The notes under the pieces were generated by a model. That model searched no databases. It saw only the letters and a program-made list of their open reading frames with translations, and was not told the origin of the DNA. Positions 35,496-44,869 of a stretch of 64,000 nucleotides of DNA are shown here, one piece after another (the first letter of the stretch is position 1; every line of letters starts with the position of its first letter). Location of the stretch: the NCBI RefSeq assembly GCF_030177935.1, contig NZ_CP089974.1, positions 1,922,001-1,986,000 of the forward strand. The letters are read 5' to 3'. This stretch comes from Moraxella haemolytica. GTDB lineage: Bacteria > Pseudomonadota > Gammaproteobacteria > Pseudomonadales > Moraxellaceae. The translations under genes and the position numbers were made by a program.

Positions 35496-36881
35496 TCAAT
35501 CAATACGCATACCGATGATGGCAGGCGTGCCTTGTCTGATGAACTGCACAGGGACGATGCCTTGTTTTGGCAGGCTTTGTACAGCAACTGCCATCTCATC
35601 AGCATTGGTGGTTGGCTGATTATTCAAAGCAAGAATCACATCGCCTGCTTGTATGCCTGCGCGTGCTGCAAGACCCATTGGGCTGACCGCAGTAATCACC
35701 ACCCCACCTGCCACGCCAACACCATTTAAAAGACGCTGTTCGGCAGGGGTTAGCTCTTTTAGACGAAGCCCTAGTTTTACGCCTTGGCTTTGGTGTTTAC
35801 CACCTGCCGAGACATCGCTGGGTGCTTCAGCGAATATGCCTTTGGCGACAAATTTTTGATTACCTCTTTGATAGGTAAGATTAAAATGATCTTGTGGCTT
35901 GGCACGATTAAACAGATTTAATAATTCAGCAGCGTGTGCGATGGGTTTGCCATTAAAAGCAAGCACCAGATCCCCCGCCCGAAGCCCTGCTTCTTCTGCA
36001 GGTGAGTCTGCCAACACACGGGTTAATAACGCCCCCTGTGGTCGTGCCAACCCATACATCAATGCCAAATTACGATCGACATCTTGCACCACCAACCCCA
36101 ACGCAGCACGGCGTACTTTGCCATGATTTTTTAATTGTTCATAGATATGCAAGGCAGTATCAATGGGTATGGAAAACGACAAACCCATATAACCGCCTGT
36201 ATCGCTAAAGATGTGTGAATTGACACCAATCACCTCACCTTTTTTGTTGAATAAAGGACCGCCTGAATTACCCTGATTTAGTGCGACATCTGACTGAATA
36301 AAAGGTGTGGTCGCCTCTGGAGTCATGTTGCGTGATTTGGCAGAAACAATGCCTGCCGATGCTGAATAATCAAAGCCAAAAGGCGAACCAATGGCAAGCA
36401 CCGGCTCGCCCACACGCACCTCATCGCTTGATGCGACCAAGGCGGGGAAATGACTCCCTGCCACTTTTAGTACAGCAATGTCCGACGCCTCATCAGAACC
36501 AACAAGCACCGCATCTAGCTCCGTACGGTCATTTAGGGTAACGGTAATGCTGTCCGCCCCTTTGACAACATGATGATTGGTTAAGAGATAACCATCTGTC
36601 GTAATAAAAAAACCTGTGCCAAACCCATGTTCAATGGCAGGCAGTACCCCACGCTCGCCCAGATGCTCACGCAACACTCGAGCTTGTGGGCTAATCATAT
36701 CATCTTCACTCACAGATCTGGTCGTAGAGACACGCACCACACCACTTGAGACTTGCTCCACCAAATCAGCAAAGTCCACCTGTACCACAGCTTGAGCAGA
36801 CGGCACAACAAAGACATAGGGGGTCGCTGCCATTAAAGAAAGTACCGCACCCACAAGAGCAGACTTAACAAATATACGCAT
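35496..36881 (-). CDS. Periplasmic Do/DegQ-type serine protease
   Basis: Envelope quality-control protease/chaperone. A signal peptide (residues ~1-31, ending PSAQA) leads to a trypsin-like domain with the triad His104 (TNHHVV), Asp134 (EASDIAVLK) and Ser206 (QGNSGGPLF), then two PDZ domains (~255-345, ~365-461) with GLVVQDVDRNLA and GVVITAVSPMGLAARAGIQAGD. The organisation and length (461 aa) fit DegQ/MucD rather than single-PDZ DegS. AGAGGAT lies upstream. A set of 15-bp direct repeats is about 160 bp upstream. Confidence 0.93.
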   Translation of the reverse strand: MRIFVKSALVGAVLSLMAATPYVFVVPSAQAVVQVDFADLVEQVSSGVVRVSTTRSVSEDDMISPQARVLREHLGERGVLPAIEHGFGTGFFITTDGYLLTNHHVVKGADSITVTLNDRTELDAVLVGSDEASDIAVLKVAGSHFPALVASSDEVRVGEPVLAIGSPFGFDYSASAGIVSAKSRNMTPEATTPFIQSDVALNQGNSGGPLFNKKGEVIGVNSHIFSDTGGYMGLSFSIPIDTALHIYEQLKNHGKVRRAALGLVVQDVDRNLALMYGLARPQGALLTRVLADSPAEEAGLRAGDLVLAFNGKPIAHAAELLNLFNRAKPQDHFNLTYQRGNQKFVAKGIFAEAPSDVSAGGKHQSQGVKLGLRLKELTPAEQRLLNGVGVAGGVVITAVSPMGLAARAGIQAGDVILALNNQPTTNADEMAVAVQSLPKQGIVPVQFIRQGTPAIIGMRID

Positions 36882-37040
36882 CTAATTATCCTCTTTTGAT
36901 GGCACCTACTGACGACATCAACTCAAAATAAGAACCTTTCTTAGCCGTCTTCATGATTTAAAAACGCCCCAGTATCTTAAAAATACGCCCAGCCGTCAAG
37001 TCATCCTTATTAGTAAAAAAGTTGCCAACCCAGTAACAAA

Positions 37041-37085
37041 GTTACACAAAATTTGGTTACGCAAAATCCGATTGCACAAAATTTA
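37041..37085. repeat. Three tandem 15-bp direct repeats upstream of the Deg protease gene
   Basis: GTTACACAAAATTTG, GTTACGCAAAATCCG and ATTGCACAAAATTTA follow each other at exactly 15-bp spacing, sharing the core CRCAAAAT. They lie between the tmk stop (37123) and the Deg gene start (36881). Possible regulator-binding iterons; no protein is assigned. Confidence 0.55.
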
Positions 37086-37122
37086 GCCAAAAGCATTTTT
37101 AGATAAAAAAATAGGCTATTGA

Positions 37123-37761
37123 TCAATCCGCCCCAAAACAATCCCCCATCGCCTGACGGATACGCTCACCCACCTCATCAACACTGCCATTGGCATCAAC
37201 ACGGCGAATACGGCTAGGATATTTGGCGTATTGATGTGCCAAACCTTGATACACTTTATCAAAAAAACTCGTATCCAACGATTCAAAACGGTCAGCTCGG
37301 CTACGCTTAGCAGCACGCTGCATACCTGTTAAGACATTCAAATCAAGCCATAAAGTAACATCAGGCAATCTGGGTACAAAATGAGCAATCATCAGCTCAA
37401 TCTTAGCAAGTGCCTGCTCATCACCACCAAAGCGACCAAAACCCTGATACGCTACCGTACTATCAATGAATCGATCACATACCACCCATTTGCCCGCATC
37501 TAGGGCAGGCAATATCGTCTTATGCAGATGGTCGGCTCGAGCAGCAAACATAAGTAGTAGCTCGGTATCATCATTTAAGGTGCTATTCTTGTCCAACAAG
37601 ATACCACGAATGATCTCCGCCACATCCGCCCCACCTGGCTCACGAGTACGCACATACTCAATACCAAGCGTATCAAGATGATGACAAAACCCATCAATCG
37701 CAGTGGTCTTTCCCACGCCTTCTGTCCCCTCAAAGCTGATGAATTTTGGCAGATGATTCAT
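37123..37761 (-). CDS. tmk: Thymidylate kinase
   Basis: Phosphorylates dTMP to dTDP. The 212 aa include the P-loop GTEGVGKTT, the dTMP site CDRFIDSTVAYQGFGR and the LID motif RADRFE. AGGAT precedes the start. It follows mltG and pabC in a conserved gammaproteobacterial order; holB, often next in the series, is not present here. Confidence 0.95.
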   Translation of the reverse strand: MNHLPKFISFEGTEGVGKTTAIDGFCHHLDTLGIEYVRTREPGGADVAEIIRGILLDKNSTLNDDTELLLMFAARADHLHKTILPALDAGKWVVCDRFIDSTVAYQGFGRFGGDEQALAKIELMIAHFVPRLPDVTLWLDLNVLTGMQRAAKRSRADRFESLDTSFFDKVYQGLAHQYAKYPSRIRRVDANGSVDEVGERIRQAMGDCFGAD

Positions 37762-37801
37762 GGTTTATCCTCGTGTGATGTGATTGCACTAACTTGACTT
37801 G

Positions 37802-38938
37802 TTATCGGCTTTGCTTTGCCATGGCTGCACGATATTCAGCGACAGCACGATTATGCTCATCAAGTGTACGGCTAAACTTATGACCACCTTTTCCTGTTGC
37901 CACAAAAAACAGCACATCGGTCGCCTCAGGATTCATGGCAGCATCAATGGCAGCCTTAGATGGCAGGGCGATGGGAGTCGGTGGCAGACCGTGGATTTGG
38001 TAGGTGTTGTAATCGGTTTTTTCTTGAATGTTAGAACGGTAAATTTTACCATCATATCGGTCAAACAGCCCATAAATGATGGTTGGGTCAGTTTGTAATC
38101 GCATATTTTTACGCAGGCGGTTAATGAACACCGCTGCTACCTTGTGTCGCTCATCAGCAAGCCCTGTTTCTTTTTCAATAATGCTTGCCATGATGAGTGC
38201 TTCATAGCTATTATTATAAGGCAGACCCTGCTGACGATTCTCCCACGCCGCTGCCAGTGTTTTTTGTTGGTCATTATAGAGTTTTTGGAGAATCTGGCGG
38301 TCGGTTGTGCCCCGGTCAAAAAAGTAAGTGTTGGGAGAAAATTGACCTTCCAAATTCCCATTGACTGCAGTAATGCCCAACGCCTTTGATACCGCTTCAT
38401 TATCACGGCGTACCTCTGCCCACGAGTAGCCATCTGCCCTAGGGGTTAGAACTTCAAGCGTGATACCATCAGTGTTTTTTAGGGTGTGGTATAAATCTTT
38501 GATAGTCTTACCCTCAATAATCTGCACCTTGACCGTCTGGGCTTTTGTTCCTTGCACCAAGATACTCAACGCCTGCCTTAGGCTTGCCCCTGCAGGAATT
38601 TGGTAAACCCCTTCTTGTAGCGGTGTTCGTACAGCCAGTTTTAGATATAGCTTAGCAAGTACACCAGATGATAGAGATGAAGTTTGCCACTTATCCTCCG
38701 CCAACAGACCATAATAAGTATCGCCTTTTTTAACCTCTAGCATCTTTGCTGGTCTGTCAGACTTGGCAAAAATGCTGGCATATACAACCACCGCACACCA
38801 AATCAATAGAGCCAAACTCACCAATCTTAGCCACTTACCCTGTTTTGGTTTGGCGGTGTTTTTTCGGTGTCGTGTTGGTCTTTTTGGGGTAGATTTTTTT
38901 GAGTTGAGTTTTTTTGTGGACTTGGGCGATTTTGTCAT
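37802..38938 (-). CDS. mltG: Endolytic murein transglycosylase
   Basis: Inner-membrane lytic transglycosylase that cuts nascent glycan strands and terminates their elongation. The protein (378 aa from the ATG at 38938; a TTG three codons upstream is possible) has a strongly basic Lys/Thr/Pro/Ser-rich cytoplasmic tail (1-36), one transmembrane helix (~38-57, LVSLALLIWCAVVVYASIFA), a LysM-like region and the YceG catalytic domain with Glu in ASIIEKETGLADERHKVA, then LQTDPTIIYG and YNTYQIHGLPPTPIALPS. No good Shine-Dalgarno is visible. The gene sits between pabC and tmk. Confidence 0.93.
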   Translation of the reverse strand: MTKSPKSTKKLNSKKSTPKRPTRHRKNTAKPKQGKWLRLVSLALLIWCAVVVYASIFAKSDRPAKMLEVKKGDTYYGLLAEDKWQTSSLSSGVLAKLYLKLAVRTPLQEGVYQIPAGASLRQALSILVQGTKAQTVKVQIIEGKTIKDLYHTLKNTDGITLEVLTPRADGYSWAEVRRDNEAVSKALGITAVNGNLEGQFSPNTYFFDRGTTDRQILQKLYNDQQKTLAAAWENRQQGLPYNNSYEALIMASIIEKETGLADERHKVAAVFINRLRKNMRLQTDPTIIYGLFDRYDGKIYRSNIQEKTDYNTYQIHGLPPTPIALPSKAAIDAAMNPEATDVLFFVATGKGGHKFSRTLDEHNRAVAEYRAAMAKQSR

Positions 38939-39056
38939 GGTGGTCAATGGCTTATCAAGGACTAAAGTTGGCTACAGACTTAATATAACAGAAAATATCA
39001 ACGATTACAGGGTAAGAACAACTGGGACAATAATCAAAAATAGCATCAAATGAGCG

Positions 39057-39929
39057 TTATTGTATCATGATTGGCTTGGTGTGGGTGCGTTTGATGATAA
39101 AGTTTTGTAAAAAACCATTCATCTTTAATGGGTGTACGACACCATTTATTGTTAATGCAGATATCGGCATCACACCACGCACCGCATTACAAAACGCCAA
39201 ACCATCAAGGTTCATCAAATCTTCATCAAGCAACACTCGCTCGGCAATGTCGTATTGGGTCATCAATACTCGCCGCATTACCCCATCAACACCACACGCC
39301 TGTACAGGCGGAGTATGCCACTTGCCATCTAGATGATACAGCACATTACTCATGCTACCACTGACCCACTCACCTGATGCACTCGCCACCAAGCCCTCAA
39401 TAATGGCTGAATCATGCTGCTGATGGCAGTGCAATTCACGCTGAATAAACACCTGTTCGTGAGCACTGATGAGCTTTAATCCTAAAAATCGGCTCGTTCT
39501 AAGAGATAATCGCTCGGACAGACACACTGCCACGCCTGCCAACTGATAAGGAATGCCATCATAAAAAGACACGCCACTATAAATGGGCGATGGCATCAAC
39601 TTTATCAACACCACCGCACGACCATCAGCATAGCCATAACCACGCACTGCTTGCCTATCTCTTGTGATGATGACCTTTAAGACACCCTCACCCATCTGAA
39701 CTGCCAAATCTATCAACACCGCCAGCACACTCTTCACATCAAGCGACAGCTCAAAACGAGCAGATGACAGCGTTAGTCTATCTTGATGCCCATCAATACA
39801 AAGTATGCGTCCGTCATGCACGCCCATGGTGCTAAAAAAACCATCGCCGTACGCCAAGGCTCGACTGTCCATCACACCAGTCGTCTTAGTCAGTCGCCCA
39901 TCATGCAACTCATAATATGCCATCGTCAT
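39057..39929 (-). CDS. pabC: Aminodeoxychorismate lyase
   Basis: PLP-dependent enzyme of fold type IV that releases p-aminobenzoate and pyruvate from aminodeoxychorismate in folate synthesis. The 290 aa include ALAYGDGFFSTMGVHDG, a Lys in FLGLKLISAHEQV as the probable PLP Schiff base, and the D-amino-acid-aminotransferase-type SGSMSNVLY. A start at 39923 (MAYYEL) is an alternative. The order pabC-mltG-tmk supports the assignment over a branched-chain aminotransferase. Confidence 0.9.
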   Translation of the reverse strand: MTMAYYELHDGRLTKTTGVMDSRALAYGDGFFSTMGVHDGRILCIDGHQDRLTLSSARFELSLDVKSVLAVLIDLAVQMGEGVLKVIITRDRQAVRGYGYADGRAVVLIKLMPSPIYSGVSFYDGIPYQLAGVAVCLSERLSLRTSRFLGLKLISAHEQVFIQRELHCHQQHDSAIIEGLVASASGEWVSGSMSNVLYHLDGKWHTPPVQACGVDGVMRRVLMTQYDIAERVLLDEDLMNLDGLAFCNAVRGVMPISALTINGVVHPLKMNGFLQNFIIKRTHTKPIMIQ

Positions 39930-39938
39930 GATCTACGC

Positions 39939-40538
39939 TCATCGGTTAAAGATGATGCGACATTGATAGTTTGTGCAGTTGGCAGACAGTACGCCTGCTA
40001 CTTTGGTCGCATAGAGCCGATTGGGCTGATTTAACATACCTGCTACCAGACGCTCGCCCTCTTCGCCTGCGTACGTACCCATCATCGCATAGACTTTTTG
40101 GGCATAATCTATACTCGCTGTCTTTTGAGCATCATTATCCTTTGGGGCGGCATAATACCATAGCACTTCTAGCACCGCCTCAGACTCAATGACATAAAAA
40201 GGTGGTTCACTTTTGGTGGTAAAGCGGTATTTAGTGGCATGATTGCCATAAAAATCCAGCGATTGCTCACTGGTGGCAGTCGTACCCAGATGGCGTTTGA
40301 TGCCCTCAAAGTCCAACTGTTTTTTGGGCAATCTGCTCCATGTGTCAGTCTGATAGACAACAGGATCGTATCGCTTAGGCTCGCCATCATCTCGGATAAG
40401 CTGTTCGTCTGATGGAACAGGACGAAAAACCAAAAACAGTGCAATCGCCAAAGCGATGAATACCGCCATCAAAAAATATGGCAGTTTGGACTTATTAGAC
40501 TGAGACTGATTGGCAGTAGGTGGGCTGATTTGGCTCAT
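39939..40538 (-). CDS. Hypothetical single-pass membrane protein upstream of pabC
   Basis: A 199-aa protein I do not recognise by family. The first 19 residues are polar (Ser/Gln/Asn), residues ~20-40 form one transmembrane helix (YFLMAVFIALAIALFLVF), and about 155 residues are predicted to be outside the cytoplasm. The domain has a conserved-looking YDPVVYQTDTWSRLP and a closing NCTNYQCRIIF with two Cys that could form a disulfide. It is 10 bp before pabC on the same strand and probably co-transcribed with it. Confidence 0.75.
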   Translation of the reverse strand: MSQISPPTANQSQSNKSKLPYFLMAVFIALAIALFLVFRPVPSDEQLIRDDGEPKRYDPVVYQTDTWSRLPKKQLDFEGIKRHLGTTATSEQSLDFYGNHATKYRFTTKSEPPFYVIESEAVLEVLWYYAAPKDNDAQKTASIDYAQKVYAMMGTYAGEEGERLVAGMLNQPNRLYATKVAGVLSANCTNYQCRIIFNR

Positions 40539-40692
40539 GATTTTGATAGGCTGATTGATGATAATGAATGAATCAATAAAGACGACTGGTATTGTACCTA
40601 AGTTTTAAAAAATTTGCTATTTTTTCAAAAATACAGTACAAAATACAGCACATTGTTTTATTCACCCATCACAACCACCAATACGGATTTTT

Positions 40693-41505
40693 ATGCAACA
40701 CTTTATCGTCATCGGCAATCCCATCAGCCACTCAAAAAGCCCACAAATTCATCACGCCTTTGCAGACAGCTTAGGTCTTGCCATCAGCTATCGCCGTCAG
40801 TTTTGCCCAACTGATGCAGATAGCTTTCGTGCGGTGGTAGAAGCCTTTTTTTGTGGTGGTGGTGTTGGGGCAAATGTAACCCTACCCTTTAAAGAGGTTG
40901 CCTTTGAGCTGTGTAGCCCCATCAATGGCGGTGCTTTAAGTAGCTACGCTCAGAGTGCAAAAGCCGTGAACACGCTCGCCTTGCGTGATGGCAAATTATA
41001 CGGCGACAACACCGATGGGCGTGGCTTGGTGGCAGATCTCATCGCCCAAAAGGTTAATTTGCAAGGCAAAAATATCGCCATCATTGGTGCAGGCGGAGCA
41101 ACTCGTGGCGTGATTTTGCCACTCATGGAACAAGGGGCGACTCTGACTCTCTTTAATCGCACGCTCTTAAAAGCAACCAATCTAAAAGATGAGTTCGCCC
41201 CCCATGGCATGATTGGCGTACAGAGCCTAGATGCACTGGCAACTGGCGATTTTGACTACGATGTCATCATCAATGCCACAAGTGCCACCACGACAGGTCA
41301 GCAATTATCATTATCACCCAATCTAAAGGCTTGTGTCGCCTACGACATGATGTATGGCAAGCCATCGGCATTCTTGGCACATTTTGCCAAGCAAGGGGCA
41401 CGCACTTTGGACGGCTATGGCATGCTCATTCATCAAGCCAAACTTGCCTTTGAGATGTGGACAGGCACACAATTGGATTTGGACAAAGTGACATTAGAAA
41501 AATAG
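40693..41505 (+). CDS. aroE: Shikimate dehydrogenase
   Basis: NADPH-dependent reduction of 3-dehydroshikimate to shikimate. The 270 aa show GNPISHSKSPQIHHAFA, the catalytic Lys in GANVTLPFKEVAFE, the Asp in NTDGRGLVADL and the NADP motif GAGGATRGVI. The C-terminal helix (MLIHQAKLAFEMWTG) is typical of AroE. It starts 154 bp from the divergent hypothetical gene. Confidence 0.95.
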   Translation: MQHFIVIGNPISHSKSPQIHHAFADSLGLAISYRRQFCPTDADSFRAVVEAFFCGGGVGANVTLPFKEVAFELCSPINGGALSSYAQSAKAVNTLALRDGKLYGDNTDGRGLVADLIAQKVNLQGKNIAIIGAGGATRGVILPLMEQGATLTLFNRTLLKATNLKDEFAPHGMIGVQSLDALATGDFDYDVIINATSATTTGQQLSLSPNLKACVAYDMMYGKPSAFLAHFAKQGARTLDGYGMLIHQAKLAFEMWTGTQLDLDKVTLEK

Positions 41506-41672
41506 CGTATGAATAACTTTAATTTATAAAAAACCAACTTTTCTATGAAAATAAATTAACGATTACAGAAAAATTAAGCCAATTTAAAAAATCTATTGTA
41601 TAGTGCATACATGGCGATGATACGCATCGCTGATGAGTTATTCACTACAATTTTAGCCAACAAGGATTGCTT

Positions 41673-43493
41673 ATGCTAACTTATAAAGCACCCGTAAGAG
41701 ACATTAAGTTCTTGATGAATGAAGTGTTTGATTACCAAACACACTACCAAAATCTACCAAATGGGGCAGGTGCTGATGCCGAGACGGTGGATATGATTGT
41801 ACAGGGTTTTGCTGACTTTGCCGAAAATGTATTAGCACCGATTTATCAGCCGGCAGATGCTGAAGGCTGTCATTTTAAAGATGGCGAAGTTACCACGCCA
41901 AAGGGCTTTAAAGAAGCGTATCAAACCTTCGTTGAAGGGGGTTGGCAGGGCATTTCTTATCCAGAAGAATTTGGTGGCATGAATCTGCCCATGTCGCTCA
42001 ATCTGGTCAAATCTGAGATGATGGGCAGTGCCAACTGGCCGTGGGCGATGTACCCTGGATTATCTATTGGTGCGGTAAATACCATCTTACAATATGGCGA
42101 TGACACCCAAAAAGCCACTTACCTACCCAAGCTCATCTCAGGGGAATGGGCAGGAACAATGTGCCTAACCGAAGCACAATGTGGCACTGACCTAAATCAG
42201 ATGAAGACTCGTGCCACCCCAAACGAAGACGGCTCTTATGCCATCACAGGCACCAAGATTTTTATCAGTGCAGGCGAACATGACCTAACCGAGAACATCG
42301 TTCATATCGTACTGGCTCGCCTACCTGATGCACCAGCAGGCACCAAAGGCATCTCACTATTCATCGTACCAAAATTCTTGGTAGATGCCGATGGCAAAAT
42401 GGGCGAGCGTAATGCCGTATCTTGTGGCTCTATTGAACACAAGATGGGCATCTCTTCATCTGCCACCTGTGTGCTAAATTTTGATGGGGCGACAGGCTAT
42501 CTGATTGGCGAACCAAACAAAGGGCTAAAAGCCATGTTCACTTACATGAACACCGCACGCATTGGCACAGGCATTCAGGGGCTTGCTCACATGGAGCTGG
42601 CATTTCAAAACGCCCTGCCCTATGCCAAAGAACGCCGCTCCATGCGTGCCTTATCAGGTGCCAAAGAGCCTGAGCAAGCAGGCGACGCCATCATTCATCA
42701 TGCCGATGTTCGCCGTATGCTTCTCATCCAAAAGGCATTTAGCGAAGGTGGTCGCTCGATGATTTATCACTCGGCACGCTATGCTGACCATCTGGCGAAT
42801 GCTGTGGTAGCAGACGATGAAGCAGCGATTAAAAAATGGGATGATAAACTGGGTTTTTATACCCCCATCTTAAAAGGGTTTTTGACCGAACTAAGCATTG
42901 AATGTGCCAAGCACGGACAACAGATCTACGGCGGACATGGCTACATCAAAGAAACAGGCATGGAACTCATCGCTCGTGATGCACGCATCGCCACCTTATA
43001 CGAAGGAACAACAGGCGTGCAGGCTCTAGACTTGCTCGGTCGCAAGGTTCTACTACACGGTGGTGGCAAGGTCGTGCGAGACTATACCGCAGGCATCATG
43101 AAATGGTGTAGCGAATACGCCCTAGATAAGAACATGCGTCAATATGTCTGGGCCTTGACCAAGCTATGTGCCGAGTGGAATATGCTGACTGCTCGCCTAC
43201 TACTGGCTGCTCGCAAAGACCGAGACATCGTCTCAGCAGCCTCTGATGACTACCTGATGTATTCAGGCTATGTGATGATGGCTTACCACTGGGCACGCAT
43301 GGCAGCGGTTGCCTTTGACAAGATGAAAAATAGCGGTGAACAGCCACACGAATTTTATCTTGCCAAAACCCAGACCGCCGAATTTTATTTTGAAAAAATT
43401 CTACCACGCACCGATGCCCACGCCAACGCCATGACCACCCCAAGCGAAGTCATGACCAAGATGGATATTGAGCATTTTGCGTTTTTGGATTGA
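41673..43493 (+). CDS. Acyl-CoA dehydrogenase, long (about 600 aa) FadE-type
   Basis: FAD enzyme that oxidises acyl-CoA to enoyl-CoA. From the ATG at 41673 (AAGGA upstream) it is 606 aa, the length class that includes 3-methylmercaptopropionyl-CoA dehydrogenase-like enzymes. MCLTEAQCGTDLNQMKTRA and TKIFISAGEHDL mark the FAD and substrate site, ARIGTGIQGLAHMELAFQNAL the middle helical domain, and IATLYEGTTGVQALDLLGRK contains the Glu expected as the catalytic base. A further C-terminal helical domain of about 120 aa follows. Chain-length preference cannot be read. It is monocistronic. Confidence 0.92.
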   Translation: MLTYKAPVRDIKFLMNEVFDYQTHYQNLPNGAGADAETVDMIVQGFADFAENVLAPIYQPADAEGCHFKDGEVTTPKGFKEAYQTFVEGGWQGISYPEEFGGMNLPMSLNLVKSEMMGSANWPWAMYPGLSIGAVNTILQYGDDTQKATYLPKLISGEWAGTMCLTEAQCGTDLNQMKTRATPNEDGSYAITGTKIFISAGEHDLTENIVHIVLARLPDAPAGTKGISLFIVPKFLVDADGKMGERNAVSCGSIEHKMGISSSATCVLNFDGATGYLIGEPNKGLKAMFTYMNTARIGTGIQGLAHMELAFQNALPYAKERRSMRALSGAKEPEQAGDAIIHHADVRRMLLIQKAFSEGGRSMIYHSARYADHLANAVVADDEAAIKKWDDKLGFYTPILKGFLTELSIECAKHGQQIYGGHGYIKETGMELIARDARIATLYEGTTGVQALDLLGRKVLLHGGGKVVRDYTAGIMKWCSEYALDKNMRQYVWALTKLCAEWNMLTARLLLAARKDRDIVSAASDDYLMYSGYVMMAYHWARMAAVAFDKMKNSGEQPHEFYLAKTQTAEFYFEKILPRTDAHANAMTTPSEVMTKMDIEHFAFLD

Positions 43494-43506
43494 TTGGTTT
43501 ATTCCC

Positions 43507-43538
43507 ATAAAAAGGCGGATTTTTTTCCGTCTTTTTAT
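43507..43538 (+). terminator. Terminator of the acyl-CoA dehydrogenase gene
   Basis: Ten-base-pair stem (AAAAGGCGGA, one G-T pair) with a T-rich loop and tail, 14 bp after the stop codon. A related hairpin stands before the third Sel1 gene. Confidence 0.75.
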
Positions 43539-43592
43539 TGCCCAAGAGAATAAAATCCCTATTATACTCATACCGCTTTTTTGGAGAACATC

Positions 43593-44020
43593 ATGAAAAT
43601 ATCACGCATCCTATTCACCCTACTACGGGCATTAGGCTTAGGCGTGGCAAGACCTGCGATGGCAGATGACTTTTGCCACCGCTACATCTTATTTAAACAC
43701 CAAAAACTACGAGCAAGCCTTTGCTATTTTTAAAAGATTAGCCAAGCAAGGGCTTGTAGAAGCTCAATATAATCTGGGCAATATGTATCGTAGTGAAGAT
43801 GGTATCAATCAGGACTATGAGCAGGCTCTCTCTTGGTATGAAAAGGCAGCCAAGCAAGGAGATGTACAGTCTCAAACCATTGTGGGTATGCTATATGCCA
43901 TTGGCAAAGGCGTAAACCAAGATTATGTGCCGCCAAAGAGTGGTTTGGTAAAGCCCATGATTTAGGATTCCAAGATGGCTGCGACGCCTATGAAATGCTG
44001 GGCGAACTAGAACAAACCCA
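43593..44020 (+). pseudogene. Sel1-repeat protein gene broken by two frameshifts
   Basis: A copy of the secreted Sel1-repeat genes that follow. It keeps a ribosome site (TTGGAG), an ATG and the signal (MKISRILFTLLRALGLGVAR, ending PAMADDF). An extra T in the run at 43671-43674, compared with the paralogues, shifts the frame into an early stop. The body then continues in the frame that begins at 43666 with TATSYLNTKNYEQAFAIFKR and two Sel1 motifs. A second shift, a 2-bp insertion at 43926-43929 (GATTATGTGCC against GATTATGCC), breaks the last repeat. Two independent lesions make decay more likely than a sequencing slip or a single phase-variable site. Confidence 0.85.
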
Positions 44021-44130
44021 CAGACTACACTCAATCAAATACAAAGGGCAGACATTCCTTATATCCTTTTTAGTTGCCAAAGACAGCAAAATCAGATATC
44101 ATACATCAACACAATTTTTTGGAGCATATT

Positions 44131-44664
44131 ATGAAAACATCACGCACCCTATCTGCCCTACTACTGGCACTCAGTCTAAGTGTGGCAGCACCTGCGATGG
44201 CAGATGACTTTGATACCGCTGTGTCTTATTTAAACACCCAAAACTATAAGCAAGCTCTCCCTATTTTTACAAAATTAGCTAATCAAGGGGACGCAAGGGC
44301 TCAATATGGTTTGGGTGTCATGTATGACAACGGACAGGGCATCAAAAAGAATGATGCTCAGGCGGTGGCTTGGTTTACAAAAGCCGCTGAGCAAGGGCTT
44401 GCAGAAGCTCAATATAATTTGGGCAATAAGTATGTCAATGGCGAAGGCGTACGCCAAAGCTATGCCCAAGCTCTAGCGTGGTACAACAAAGCCCAAGCCC
44501 AAGGGGTTGCACAAGCCGCCCATAATATCGGGGTGCTATATCTTAGTGGCGAAGGCATCAACCAAGATTATACCGCCGCCAAAGAGTGGTTTGGCAGAGC
44601 CTGTGATTTAGGATTCCAAGATGGCTGCAACACCTATAAAATGCTCAGCCAACGAGGCTACTAA
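44131..44664 (+). CDS. Secreted Sel1-repeat protein, three repeats
   Basis: A 177-aa exported protein. I start at the ATG at 44131 because it has TTGGAG upstream and opens the signal MKTSRTLSALLLALSLSVAA, cut after PAMA. Three Sel1 units follow, each about 36 residues and of the form AQYNLGNKYVNGEGV...A.AWY.KAA.QG, folding into alpha-alpha hairpins that bind peptides or proteins. The C terminus ends CNTYKMLSQRGY, as in the neighbouring paralogue. Sel1 proteins act as scaffolds in envelope or host-interaction complexes; the partner here is unknown. Confidence 0.88.
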   Translation: MKTSRTLSALLLALSLSVAAPAMADDFDTAVSYLNTQNYKQALPIFTKLANQGDARAQYGLGVMYDNGQGIKKNDAQAVAWFTKAAEQGLAEAQYNLGNKYVNGEGVRQSYAQALAWYNKAQAQGVAQAAHNIGVLYLSGEGINQDYTAAKEWFGRACDLGFQDGCNTYKMLSQRGY

Positions 44665-44773
44665 TCCACAGTCTACAGCGCCAAATGACCAATCAGGCTG
44701 TAATGGTCATCATTATAGCTAGTAGGTATGGTGGTATCTATCAGATACTAACAAAAGCCTGTACTTAATCAAA

Positions 44774-44810
44774 ACAAAAAGGACGGATATGGTTTTTCCG
44801 TCCTTTTTGT
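44774..44810 (+). terminator. Terminator between the second and third Sel1 genes
   Basis: Perfect 14-bp inverted repeat ACAAAAAGGACGGA / TCCGTCCTTTTTGT with a 9-nt loop. Confidence 0.85.
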
Positions 44811-44869
44811 TGCCAAAGAAAACAAAATCCTGTATCATCTCACGGATATTTAGCTATCTGGAGATACTG

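Noticed and set aside
43995-44207. 70-aa ORF bridging the first and second Sel1 genes
   Set aside because: It is the out-of-frame tail of the Sel1 pseudogene running into the next gene's leader.
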